Of a stretch of 64,000 bases of DNA, positions 53,224-64,000 are shown in pieces (the stretch's first letter is position 1; the number at the start of each line of letters is the position of its first letter). The notes beneath the pieces are model-generated. The model searched no databases. It saw nothing but the letters and a program-made list of their open reading frames with translations, and was not told the origin of the DNA. The position numbers and the translations under genes are program-made. This stretch comes from Ailurus styani. Taxonomy: Eukaryota; Chordata; Mammalia; Carnivora; Ailuridae. Location of the stretch: assembly GCA_002007465.1 (NCBI GenBank), contig LNAC01000036.1:6217852-6281851 (forward strand). Direction: 5' to 3'.

Positions 53224-56200
53224 AAACATACCCAGGGGTTTCTTAGCTCGGTAAGGACAGAGGCCCCAGTGACCAAGGTGCTACCATCACCGCAGTACAA
53301 AGACCTTCCGGCCCCATTCCTGCCGAATCGCACCAATTATAAGCCCATCGGCTTGGCTCACGGCTCTCTGGTCCTGCCCGGGAAATAAACCGGAGGGAAG
53401 GTTGGAAATTTCTGAGCACACGCACTGATGAAAATGTGCACACCGGCATTTTGCACACATTTACCTTCCTCCCCACCGGCCACCCCATTTCTTTCCTTTC
53501 TAGTTGAATTGAGGATCTATTAGTAATCAAATTTCGGCCTCGATTTTACGGTGAGTGTAATGGAGTTAATTTCTCTAATGCTAGCAGTTCATGGAAAAGG
53601 TCTCTGGTGGCAGTGCGGGGCTGGGATCCGCAGCAGCTGTCAGAGATGCCGCTAAGGAATTCCTTATTAGCTAAGATGCAACCAGGCAGAAAACTCATTA
53701 CACAGTGCTAAATATACTTAATCACATCTATTAGAGAAAAATGAACTTGATAATTACAACAAATAACTAAACTGCAGAAAGTGTTCAAGGGGAAAAAAAA
53801 AAAAAAAGCCCAACCCACACCAGGATCTAAGTACACAGGGAATGTGAGCCGCACCAGAGTCAAGGCGAACCAGGAACGTGTGTGGCTTTGTGCGGGAGGA
53901 GAGCCCAGTCTCGAGGTAGGTGGAGCTGATTTAAGTGGCCTCCGAAAAATGACAGATTTACATTTCAAAAGTGCCCTTGTTTATTTAGTATATGTAAAAT
54001 TTTAATTAGGCAGGAATCCTTGGAGGGTAAATGCTTTGTTTGTAGACTGGTTCTCGGGTGCGGGTAGGGGGGTACGCGGGGCGCTGTAAGGGAGCCCACC
54101 GTAAACACTCAGTTTGAAAATACAGATCTAGAATAGCTCTGTGACACATGCGGCTTCCCTGGAGCCTGACAAATGCTGAGAGTCAAATTTGTCTTTTTCT
54201 CTATCCCAGAACTGAAGTCCCTGAGTTGGGGGGGGGGGACGGGGGCTTTACCACCCCCGTCTGAGGAACATACACAGGAAGCCCCATGGTGAATGTCACC
54301 TATGAAGTCTTCCGGTGCCTGACCTCACTCAGGAAAAGTCACCACCAACAGAGGGGGTTCAGGGCAGTTCCACTTCTGGTAGCGAGGTCGCAGAACCAAG
54401 TTAACTCTGAGCTGAGAGCCAACAGGAGGTGATCTTGGGAAACCAGGAGAAGGGGAAACCTGATCACAGCTAGCTGTGACGAGAGGTATCAGACTTCTGG
54501 GAAAGAGAAATGGAGGATGGAGAGAGATGAGAAGCATCAGAAGGAAGCCTGAAAGACAGAAGATGCCAGCCTGCCGTAGAGTTAAGGGGAGGCCCAAGAA
54601 GGTGTGACAAGCAAGAGCCAAAGCAGGCCAAGCCTGGAGGAGTCTTGAGTCGCTGGCAACTTGCTCTCAGCAGAAAGGAAAGATGGGCACGGTTTTTAAG
54701 CACAGAAGCGTCAGGATGGTTTCCTCTTCCTCAAGACTGCTTAAGAAAAATATGCTGCCGTTACCTTTGGCCACTGGTGATGGCAGCAAAAGCCTCCGCC
54801 CACCCCCTCACCCCCCGAGTCCAAACACTGGCCAAAGCAAAAGTCAAGCCTGTACATCCACACAAATAACTGAGCAGCCCTTTCCTCTTATTATTCAAAT
54901 TTTAAAGGGAAAGAAAACAGAAGCACTAAACGTGACTCAAGTTTCCTGGTCAAAGAGGTCTACTTCCCTGCCTGTCTTGGTGGAATGGTCTTTGACACAG
55001 GTGAGGGACGTCCTTGTTTTGAAACCAACTCAAGCTGTAATCTTGTCCTAGTTTCCCGCCAGGAAATCTTCCCAGACTAAGCCCAGAAGCTTCTAGCGCA
55101 GTTCGCTCTAGCCCTGGTGGTACCCTACTCCCCAAACTACCGTCGAGGCAAAGGAGCCCCTGCGCTGGGAACACCGGGACACGGCCCTGCTTCCCCCCAC
55201 CCCGTGGGATGTGAACACAGAGCAACCTGAGAGTTGCTGACAGTCATCCTGTGACCAGAGAGGAGAGTCCGATGGGGGGACCGACACGAAGGAGGTAGGA
55301 GCAGCACACGGAGCGAAAGGATACAGGTCACGGCCACCTCATTTGAACCCAAGATTGAACTGTACTAAAGCCAGATATTCTCGTCCTTGTCAAACACATG
55401 AGCCAATCAGTCATCTTCCCCACTACTTTCTCCCACCACCTCCCAGCCAGGCTCTTCCCTCCACCTTCCACTGAAGGAATCCTAATAATGGAGCATCAAA
55501 CGTCCCCTACCACCAGCTGCTAAGCCAGGTGACTGCTGATGGAGCTTAGTGCCCGCACCCTGCAGTCGGGACGGCCCAGGGACAGGCATTTCAGGACCCG
55601 GGCCGCAGCACGGCGGCTCAGTGGGCACTGGCTCCGAGAGCGGCTGGGTCCAGAGATCAGAGGACGTGGGCGTATCGGCCCAAACCAGCCATCCAGCTGC
55701 ACTGTGTTCCATCACATATCAATTTTTACTGAAAAGAAAACCATACAAATTTAATCAACTCTTCATATGGAAATATTTAACTTTTTTCCCCTGGAGTTGT
55801 TTGATATTATTGTTTTAAGAGTCGGGATTAAAAAGGAAAAAAAGTCAAGATGTGTGATAGTGGTGGACACACAAAAGCATCCATTTCTGGCAAGAATGCA
55901 AGTCTCATTTCCAGTAGACTCAAGTCTTAAATGCACTGGCGTCTCCGTCAATTGCCTGGCTCAATGAAGAACATATTACATGCCCATAACCATGAAGCAG
56001 AAGACAAGAATGATTCATCCTGCATGGCCCTCGCCCGCCGTCAAGGCAGAACGTTATTATCAGTGAGAATAATATGATCTCAGAAAAGCTCCTGTTGCCC
56101 ACAGGTTTAGGGAGTGTTCTGTTTTGGCATCCGTATCTCTGAGGCTTCCATTTTGCTCCTCTGCCTTTCAAAGATGTTATCAAACAGCCCTGTTCCAGAG

Positions 56201-57300
56201 CTTTTAATCTCTGCGAACCTATAATGTGGAACTCTCTTACATACACACCTATTAAAGAACTATGTTCTCTCTCAGTAGTCATAAAGTATAAAACACCTCT
56301 TAAAAGAGACTTCCTTTGTTTCCCAGCCAAGGGCACATGAGACGAAAGAGGCTGCCTTTTAAATATAATTTTAAAATACCATGTTAAATAAAATGAAGTA
56401 TTGATATACAAAGTGATTTAAAAATGAGGGCTGCTTTTGAGATCATGGGCGTTTTTAAGTGCGAAAGTGATGTAAGCTGTCGGCCAAAGCCAAGAATTTT
56501 CCGTCTCAGAAATGGGTCATCAGAAACTTGGGGGGGGGGGCGCGAGGTGGCGAGGAAAACACAGTGCCTTGTCACCAAACGCACTGGGAAGACACGTAAG
56601 CGTGAAGACCACACATCGCTGGTGCCATTCGTGAGGAGGGCAGGTCCACAGCAAAGCCCACCCCAAGCCCCTCCGGGACAAGTGTCTAAACCATCCGGAG
56701 CTGCCCCAAACCCGTCTCAAATCCTTACAGACTTCGGACCTGAGTTACTAGTAAAGTGATCGTGTGTGTTGGCTATGCCGCCATTAGACACCATCTGTAA
56801 CCAGATGAATGTTCTCGGCCCTACTTGGCTTCATGGTGGGACAATGTGTCTATTTACTCAACGCCATGGGATCTGCCAGGTGGCCAGGGTTGATCAGGCA
56901 GGCTCCCGAAGACCTCTCCTGGCCTTCATCATGTTAGCAATGCGTATCTTTCCCCTTGAAGGGGGAGAAACGGTGGCAACTATTAGCAATTCAGAAAATT
57001 TTCAGCCCGTTCCCAAGAGGAGAGCTTTCTGGAACCCAAAGCACAGAGAGCTTTATGTTGACGTTATGGATAATGCTTTTTTGGAGAGGAAAAAGAAATC
57101 CCATTTCTATTATGCAATCAGGAAATTGAAGATGTCTTTCTCCAGATAACCGACCGGTTGTGGTACGATTTCAGTTGGAAACTTGCACAGAGAATGTTTT
57201 CCTACTGTCGGTGCTGGTGTTCCTGTCACTTCACATTGACTTTTTTTGCTCTCTGTAGCAAATAAATCAGAAAGTTAATAGTTCTGTTGATTTGTTGGAG
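53224..57300. other. Four kilobases of unique sequence
   Basis: No recognised mobile element. G runs at about 54226-54237 and 56531-56540 and an A run at about 53792-53807. Frames up to 163 residues (55920-56411 minus) and 127 residues (56766-57149 plus) have no splice or family support. Parts at 55.7-56.4 kb are AT-rich and may be conserved non-coding DNA. Confidence 0.3.
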
Positions 57301-57352
57301 CTTTTTTTTTTCCTTCCTCCTTCTAAAAAAATAAAGAAAAGAAAAGAAAAGC
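57301..57352. repeat. T run and (AAAAG)n tract facing each other
   Basis: AGCTTTTTTTTTTT, then CTTCCTCCTTC, then AAAAAAATAAAGAAAAGAAAAGAAAAGCTTT. AAGCTTT/AGCTTTT edges make a rough inverted arrangement. Simple sequence. Confidence 0.75.
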
Positions 57353-58555
57353 TTTAAAGGGGGAAAAACTGATCCCAGCGTGTTAACAACTCCATCGCGG
57401 TTTCAGGCTGTGGTCATGCCAACTGTCTAGTAAAAAGAGAAATTCCACTGTAGCAGAAGTAATAAAATCTTCTTTTAAAGCACAAATACCACGCCGGGGA
57501 GGAAACGTAAACCCCTGCTTTGGGACTAGGAAGGTGGGGGTGGTACGAAGTAAAATACGGACTGGAACACACGGGATTTGGGGTGACCACACTGCTCTGG
57601 ATAAGCTTTCACCAAAGGCAGCTGTGTCCATGACCCAGAACCTTCTCCTTCTCTTCATCCATCACCTAAAGAATTTTAGAAAGATGTAAGCTATTATCTG
57701 AGGCTCTCTTCATTGTTATTCATAAGGCAAAATATTTATCACCCACTGTTTTTTTCCAAGAAGCTCATCTCTGAGACGGATGGTCAGGAGAGTTCCAGCA
57801 GGGGAGCAACACGCTCCTGGCAAGCGCAGTGCGGCTGCCCTAGACGGGAGGCAGGGAGACAGACGGGGACAGCAAACTTCTGTTGGTTACTGGTCTTCAC
57901 CAATACGCTGTGATCCGGCCCCAACCGGAGAGCTGGGCACGTAACATCGGAGACCTCTATCTGAATTTCTAGGTCTCATAATTGACAAATAATTGACTTT
58001 CCTTAAAATCAGGGTCAGAGCTCCCCAAATTACCACCCTTGGTGATGAACACACTGGGCCAACTGTTCCCCAGGCAGCCGGGAGGAATCCTGTCTGCCCC
58101 GCAGGCCCCCGCTCAGTGGCTCCAACAAAAGGCAGCGGTTGAATGTGGAGAAAAAGTCAAGTGAAAAGAGCGAGGATCCTGTGACACGAGGCATTCACCA
58201 GCCAGATTGTTTTCACACAATCACTCCGTATCTCTGATGATGGCCAGACTTGGAAGGGGGATCCGTTTGCCAGGTATCGCTTCGACACGGACAGCCAGCA
58301 AGCTGGAGGCAGAAGGCAAAGCCAAATTCCTGTTTCCTATTTCAGGCTGTCCGTTAAGACACCCACATCCTTGATGCACAGCAGAACCCTGGGAAAAAGC
58401 TCCGGCAGAGCCACAGGGGGCAGGGCCCCATCACCAGGCTATCTCGAAGCTTCCAGGGCCTGACTGGCCCTCCCTCTACCCTCGGCCTCAGATTCTGCCT
58501 GAGGGGAAGGAGGGGCGGCTCCTGGGGAGGTAAACTGGGGTAGCGGCACCAGCCC
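57353..58555. other. Unique sequence, nothing recognised
   Basis: No named repeat or supported exon. Confidence 0.3.
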
Positions 58556-58790
58556 CCCCTCCCCTTAACACTTTAATGAATTAAATGCAAAGACACAAAC
58601 AATTGTATTTCACTGGGTCTGGCTTTACCTCCAGTCCTCCCGCGGGCAGGGCAGGGGTTGTATGTAAACATTACAGTCTGCACCCCCCCCACCGCACACT
58701 TTTGATTTAATTGTATTCCTAATTGAAAATGAAAATTAATTTGCTTTTGATCAATTCCAGGTGGTAGATCCGCCTGAAATGGCAGCAGAG
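58556..58790. promoter_or_regulatory. Homeobox-site-rich candidate enhancer
   Basis: Carries TTTAATGAATTAAATGC, GATTTAATTGTATTC, CTAATTGAAAATG and AAAATTAATTTGC within about 170 bp, with no mobile element apart from a C run at 58682-58690. Confidence 0.38.
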
Positions 58791-59100
58791 CCTTTTTTCT
58801 CTTCTTTTCCTTTCTCTCTGAGTGACCACACGCACGTGCCCATACACACCAGCGGGCGTGACGACTGTAGACGGGCCCCGGTGTCCCTCTTCCCCTTGGT
58901 AATTGGCAACGTTCGATTTTTTAATAAGGGATTGATGGAAGGGACGGTGCCGGTGGAAAGAGGCCGCTGACAGGCCGGCCGGGTTCCGCGCGTCCTGAAG
59001 GTTCCGCGGCTGCAGATGTCGAACAATGGAGGCTCACATCGCGATGTACGCGGGCATCGCCAATTTCCCGGCATCTGGTTTCTTTATCTAAGTACCTTTC
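58791..59100. promoter_or_regulatory. CpG-bearing stretch beside the homeobox-rich block
   Basis: Many CpGs from 58850 to 59070 (GGCCGGCCGGG, TTCCGCGCGTCC, CATCGCGATG) and two palindromes, GGCCGGCC at 58973-58980 and ACATCGCGATGT at 59036-59047. GGTAATTGG and AACAATGG (SOX-like) words lie within. Island-like but short. Confidence 0.35.
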
Positions 59101-59179
59101 TTACGGTTTGGATCTTAATTTTTTACAGTTGACAGCAGTGTTATTTGAGCCAGTCAGTGGCATCTGGCTGCTGGAGGGG

Positions 59180-59227
59180 AAAAAAAAAAAAGAAAGAAAA
59201 AAAAGAAAGAAAGAAAGAAAGGGGGGG
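59180..59227. repeat. A-rich (GAAA)n tract followed by a G run
   Basis: A run, (GAAA)n, then seven G at 59221-59227. No SINE body is attached. Confidence 0.85.
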
Positions 59228-59460
59228 AATCTCCATGCACTTTAATTAATTGTGGAGAAATTACATGGTCCTCCAACCGTGTAGTTTGTCATCAGTGCAC
59301 ATTACAGATTTATATTAGATGTTTCTCCACAGTGTCAGGAATAATTAAAAGGGGGTAGGAAATGATGCCAACCAGCAATGCTTTACATCAGTGGTGAAAG
59401 TTTTATATTTATTACAGCCAAACAATTTTAGAAGAAGATGTCAACTCCGAGGCTTGGCTG
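59228..59460. promoter_or_regulatory. Candidate conserved non-coding element
   Basis: ACTTTAATTAATTGTGG, AGATTTATATTAGATG, GGAATAATTAAAAG and CCAAACAATTTTAG words; repeat-free. Confidence 0.35.
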
Positions 59461-60814
59461 TGCACGGAATACGTATGGGGCTGGGGGGCAAAGCCCGCGC
59501 TGCCGGAGCGATGAGAGCGGGCTAATGTTTAATCTAGGAGGCCGGCTGGAACCGTGATGGCGTGCCAGTTATTAATGACGCGGCGTCCCCTCTTCTCAGA
59601 AACACAGTCACCACAACAATACGTAACATATGCCTTTTTCTTTTTCCTGAAATGATCTTCCTCCAATTGTTGTTTCTGAGCCTAATAAGAACCCAAGTGC
59701 CAACTGTATGCAAGTTGCTTGCTTTGCTCCATTAACTTGTGTCCCATTGCTACAGCTTGGGCAACATGGGTGGAGTCATGTAGTCAAGAGGTTTCAAAAG
59801 GACTTCGGCTTTCATTGAGCCCGTGATGACAGCATCCCCGCCGGGCCCAGAGAGCAGCCAACCTGTGCCCACATCAGCTGAGAAACTCGATCTTACTCAT
59901 CCCTGGTACCAATGAACAAGCCTGGAACGTATTCCTTTGTCTGCGTCCGAGGTCAAAGCCAAGAACTACATTTAGAAACCAGAGGTCACCGAGAACGCAG
60001 ACAGACGTCAACGGGAACAGTCATCTAGGGGACGTGGATCTTCTGATGCCCTTCTTGCAAGAAACCAGATTTCCTTTGTATCGGCAGTACACCGGGGGGA
60101 TTGTGAGACGCCCTCCATCTCCATCGTGCGTGTTGCAGGAGACTCAGTGCAAGCGATAATCCCCTAATATGCCATGCCTGTCACTTCCTATTTATGGGTT
60201 TCAGGCCCTGGATATTTTCATAATTTCCGTTTAGCTGGTGTGGCCCCAGAAGTGGAGACATCCTGGGAGTCACAGTCTCAGGACAGCCTCACCTTTGACC
60301 CTGTGGACTCACAGGAGACCGGGCGTCAAAAAGTGAATTCTCTCCTGAGGGTCTGTGGTCTACGCAGCAGGAATCCTTCTCCCTTAGGCCTTCGGAAGAG
60401 ACGGAAAAAGGCAATGGCAGCTTTTCACAGCAACACAGGTCTCGGAATTGCCGGGGAGGGGGGCTCCAATAAGGGGAGAATTCGCTTCAAGTTTAGCAGA
60501 TTTTTCTACAGTAAAGTAATAAGACCCTCGATTATGTTAAACACTTGAATGAGGACAATATCTTTAAATTACAGTGCTTTAAAATTTTTAAAGTGCTTTT
60601 GTAAATATTACTTCATTTTACTAATATTTGTGTAACTCAATGTAGAGGTATATTAAGGGGAATAATCACAGCACTTTTCTTCTTGAGAACTAAATAAGAC
60701 ACCGACCTCAGGCACATCTTTCCTTTGTCGATGGCTCAGAACAGCGTTCAGCTTTCTAGAGTATTCTCTGTCGTTCAAATACAATCTACATGTCTTCCTA
60801 TGACCTTCCTTCTG
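59461..60814. other. Unique sequence, CpG-bearing at its start
   Basis: CpGs cluster at 59490-59590 (CCCGCGCTGCCGGAGCGATG, GACGCGGCGTCCCC). No repeat or supported exon in the remainder. Confidence 0.3.
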
Positions 60815-61190
60815 ACTGTTCCTACGTCCTCTACTCACCCTTGAATGCTGCTCCCACGAGCTTCCTCTTTCAAGCCCATTCCCACCTCAGGGACTTTGCA
60901 CTTGCTGTTCCCACTGTCAGGAACACTAACTCCGTGTCTTCACAGGGCTGTCTCCCTCTTGAATTTCAGATCTCAGCTTCAGTGTCACTTCTCCAAGACG
61001 CCTTCTCTCAAATCTCTAACCACTACTCACGTTTCTACCCCATTTCTTCATTCACTTTCTGAAATGATCTTTTTTCTGTCTTTATTTAACAGGGGTCTCC
61101 CTCGTTGGAACGTAAGCTCCAAGGGAACTTGGAAATACTACAAGTTCAGGGTAGATTTCTCTGTGTGCCTAAACATATCTCCAATTGGTT
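60815..61190 (+). mobile_element. LINE-2 3' end, plus strand, long
   Basis: 'cccattcccacctcagggac', 'tttgcacttgctgttcccac', 'tcagatctcagcttcagtgt', 'cacttctccaagacgccttc', 'gaaatgatcttttttctgtc', 'gttggaacgtaagctccaag' and 'ctctgtgtgcctaaa' follow L2 over about 370 bp. The two overlapping plus-strand ORFs here are chance frames in the repeat. Confidence 0.9.
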
Positions 61191-61350
61191 TGAAATAATC
61201 GATGTGTCACGTTTTTCTTTAATTCAGTAGAAAGTCTTTAATCTGGTTAGCGTAACTGAGATTTTTACCACATAAATGATTTTTCTTCATCCCGTTCGGA
61301 TTTCAAAGCCACTGATGGAACCTCTCCTTTGGAGTGAGTCTAAGGAAATT
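61191..61350. other. Short unique stretch
   Basis: Nothing recognised. Confidence 0.3.
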
Positions 61351-61520
61351 AACCACATTTGACTGGTGTTGACTCACAGCTGTTATTATTGGAAAGAAAA
61401 GAATATTAATAAAAGGTCAAGCCACCGCATCTCATGTCCCTCACGGGATTATTTTAAAGTCAATTATTTCACTGTTAGTATTAAAGCGGTTCACTTGCTA
61501 GGTATGAACTCTGCTTTGAA
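61351..61520. promoter_or_regulatory. Candidate conserved non-coding element
   Basis: GTTGACTCACAG, AGCTGTTATTATTGG, GAATATTAATAAAAGG and AGTCAATTATTTC words; repeat-free. Composition-based call. Confidence 0.25.
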
Positions 61521-63329
61521 CTGAGGTTTGCCCAAGCTCCACCAAATCCCTGTTTAACGCAGCTGCAGAGAGGAGCGCCTATGTACATCCGTGGCCAAGG
61601 TAGGCATCGCTGGCTCCCATCACTCCGGCACCGGCCAGCCAGTGCCCATGGCAATCCTGCACGCCAGGGACCGGCCCGGGCCAGAAGAGAGGAAGTTTAA
61701 ATGAGAACAGGCAGAATGGAATTCAATACAGAAAACAAAGTCCTCCAGGCAGTGAGAGGCCTACTAGGTGACCAAAGACCTGATGGAAATGTCTGCAGAG
61801 GTTACTACTGGGATAAACCCTGGCTAATCCTGCAGAGGTGAATATCTACCTGCCTACCCACCTCCATCCCCGTGTTTCTGGTCCCACCTCAGCCTAGTTT
61901 TCTTCCCTCTCCCTCACCCCCCCTTGTCAGCTAGGAAGCGAAGAGTCCTGTGTTTGGTGAAGCAGAGGCGCCTCTAGGTTGTTCCTGACGACGTGTCCTC
62001 CTCACCAAGTTCACTAAACGTTGCCTTCATTAAGCCCCAGTGGCACTGGGCTGGGAGCCACGCTGGACAGGAAGCCGGAGGGAGCAGGTTCCTGGGGTCA
62101 GGGGGTGAATGACAGGTGGGGCACACGCAATGTGGCAGCTCAGCTCAGATCCCCTCCCTCTGCCTCTCAGCCGCCTTGAAAACCCAGCTTGCCCTTTTCA
62201 AGCAGAAGGAGCAGTGCAACCAGAAGGCCCCCCTTTTTACAGCGGGCCCTCCTGCTCTCACAGCCCTGCTGGCTGCTCTTGTCCCTGACTGCTCAGAGGG
62301 CAGATTAGAAATCCGACGGCGTCGAAGAGACTGGATTTTTCTCCCCTGGTTCTGCGGTCTGATGTAGATAGCGAAATTTGGGTTGGTGAGGAAGGGGGGC
62401 TCCTGGGTGGGAGAGACACAGTCTGGGTTGAGCGCCATCTTGGTGCATCTGGTATGGCCACGGAAAGAACATCGCTGAGAGTCGTCTACCTTGTTTTAAC
62501 CAAATTGTGCCTCTACAGACTTGAAATGTGCTAGGCTCCCGCCACCCGTTCTGAAGCCCACAGGCGTTAAGTTACATGATGTGACTTTCTTCCCAATTCC
62601 TAGATCCTGCTTCTGTTTGTGCTTGAGAACATCTTATCCTCTGACTGTCTTTGTGGGTCATTTTCTGGGGCCGAGCCTCTGCTCAGACCCTACTTGAAAT
62701 CCTGTAGCTACGAGGATTTCATTCTCAATGTGTTCACTGCTGAAATAAAAGTTCCAGGTGTGCCCCAAATATACATGCCTTATGTTGGTGACAGTTCGCT
62801 TCCATGAGCAGGAACATTGGGTGCAGAGGTTCAAGTAGCTCTAAGATGATGAGAAGTAGAGTGGGATGTAGTTTTATCACATGTGCTCCCCAAAACTCTA
62901 GAAATAATTTGATGGCAGTGTTAAGGAAAATTTGAAGTTATGCATAATTCCACCAGTCTAACAAATCCACCTGACATCCACACACCTACCTAATTTTTAC
63001 CTATTTTTGAATCTGGGGGCTACCTAACCATGATTTTGCTGTTCTCATGTGATGGTATGTCAGAAGCACTTCCCCACCTATTTCTAGGTTGTCTTCATAA
63101 ACATCACCTGTGTTTTTCTAGAGTAGAGGAATCTATACAACCTAAAACCAGCTATTTAAGTGAGGAACTATAATTATAAATTCCTTGTTATTCTAAAAAC
63201 TTCTAGTCAACCGCAAAAAAATAACATCTGAAATACACGCGAGCTCTGATACAGCAGCAGCAAGCCGAAGGAGCGATGCATTAGCAGCTCTGACCTAAAA
63301 GCATGAACACGGGACACTGTAACTCGCTT
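61521..63329. other. Unique sequence, nothing recognised
   Basis: About 1.8 kb without a named repeat. The frame at 62145-62438 minus is open for 97 codons and basic in character, but I see no family and no matched splice sites. Confidence 0.3.
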
Positions 63330-63440
63330 TAGAACCTCTGGAAAATTAATCACTTTCCCTTTGCATTAGTTTCCTTAATGGGACACAGAGGGTAGGGCTG
63401 GGAGAACTTTAAAATCCTTTCCTGCTCTAAAATTTTATGT
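63330..63440 (+). mobile_element. MIR remnant (3' part), plus strand
   Basis: 'taatcactttccctttgcat', 'tagtttccttaatgggacac' and 'aaatcctttcctgctctaaa' then ATTTTATG resemble MIR with the 'ccttccagctctaaaattctatg' ending. Confidence 0.6.
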
Positions 63441-64000
63441 TTGTTCCTTAAAGCAGCTTTATTCTGAGGAGTACGAAGAACTGCAGACACTTTAGCTTAC
63501 TCCTTAAAGGAGTGGTACAGTAGAAAAATCCAGGCTTGTGTCCCTGGCTCCCCCTCTCTGGGAACTGACCTCTCCAACACGCGTGGCTTCAGGGGCAGCT
63601 TCCTGGCAGCCATGTTTGTTCAGTGGGGCCTCACCCCCAGTCTCAGAAGCGGCAGCCATTTTTCAGCCGTGTGGACCAAAGATACAGAAGTTGGTGTGCT
63701 GCGAGAGGAAAGCAAGCAGACAGGCAGGGGGATGCAGAAATCAAAGACAGATGACCTCCCCATCTATTCCCCAGATCAAGTTTGAGATCTCCTGTATCCA
63801 TGACAGAGTCCTACCAAAACAATCATGTCCCTTATTTCGCCGGTAGAGTATCTCACGTAACAAAGAGGACTCATAGTTAACGGCCTTCATCAAGTGTCCT
63901 CTGCATTACGACACATCTAGATCTCTTGGTAATTTTAAAAGAAAGAAACAAAGCAGTAGTATTAGCTCTATGTATAGAAAGGGAACCGGTGCAATGAGCT
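63441..64000. other. Unique sequence to window end
   Basis: No named repeat. The plus frame at 63538-63846 lacks splice or family support. Confidence 0.3.

Noticed and set aside
55920..56411. 163-residue minus-strand open frame
   Set aside because: AT-rich sequence with no domain and no splice pair; looks like chance.
60790..61198. Two overlapping plus-strand frames of 90-117 residues
   Set aside because: They lie inside a long L2 3' end, which is non-coding in that region.
62145..62438. 97-residue basic minus-strand frame
   Set aside because: No recognised family and no acceptor or donor where needed.

Overview
The window reads as non-coding nuclear DNA from a carnivoran mammal. It has no operons, rRNA or tRNA genes, and no long open frame that looks like a protein. 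The taxonomic call rests on the tRNA-derived CAN-SINE family: copies begin with the GGGGCGCCTGGGTGGCTCAGT-type head, carry a RNA polymerase III B box, then a CT-rich stretch, AAATAAATAAATAAAATCTT and an A tail. A 5'-truncated LINE-1 with a carnivore-type 3' end agrees with this. The GTGGGTTAAAGCCTCTG head of the copy at 29074-29258 recalls, from memory, the subfamily common in mustelids, so a caniform (weasel/otter/ferret-like) is the best guess. I could not name the chromosome or the neighbouring gene.

Layout. 0-5 kb: a MIR, a candidate last coding exon on the minus strand (1316-1469), a non-repetitive AT-rich stretch, an 11-bp inverted repeat, a minus-strand SINE and a young L1 tail insertion. 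5-21.5 kb: scattered old repeats (MIR, L2, MER5A, LTR and L1M remnants) and four SINEs between unique sequence. 21.5-34 kb: unique AT-rich stretches that look like conserved non-coding elements, a nested SINE pair, a short SINE and an (AC)n microsatellite. 34-50 kb: an L1M fragment, then a long belt poor in young repeats and rich in TAATTA-, AATTAAA- and CAATAA-type words, with one CpG-dense patch at 49.6-49.9 kb. 50-64 kb: L2, MIR and one other old repeat, an RFX-type site pair near 53.1-53.2 kb, and two more candidate regulatory stretches at 58.6-59.5 kb.

Taken together this looks like an intergenic or intronic part of a regulatory landscape: many candidate enhancers, few if any exons. The most gene-like item is the 1316-1469 exon, which has a strong pyrimidine tract and AG acceptor, an open 50-codon frame and a stop. 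Four weaker exon-like segments (16.5, 38.1, 45.5 and 46.7 kb) are recorded as candidates only. Repeat names come from recalled consensus wording, not from an alignment, so boundaries are approximate. Calling a stretch 'candidate regulatory' is a judgement from base composition and absence of repeats; only a multi-species alignment would confirm it. No new biological system is evident.
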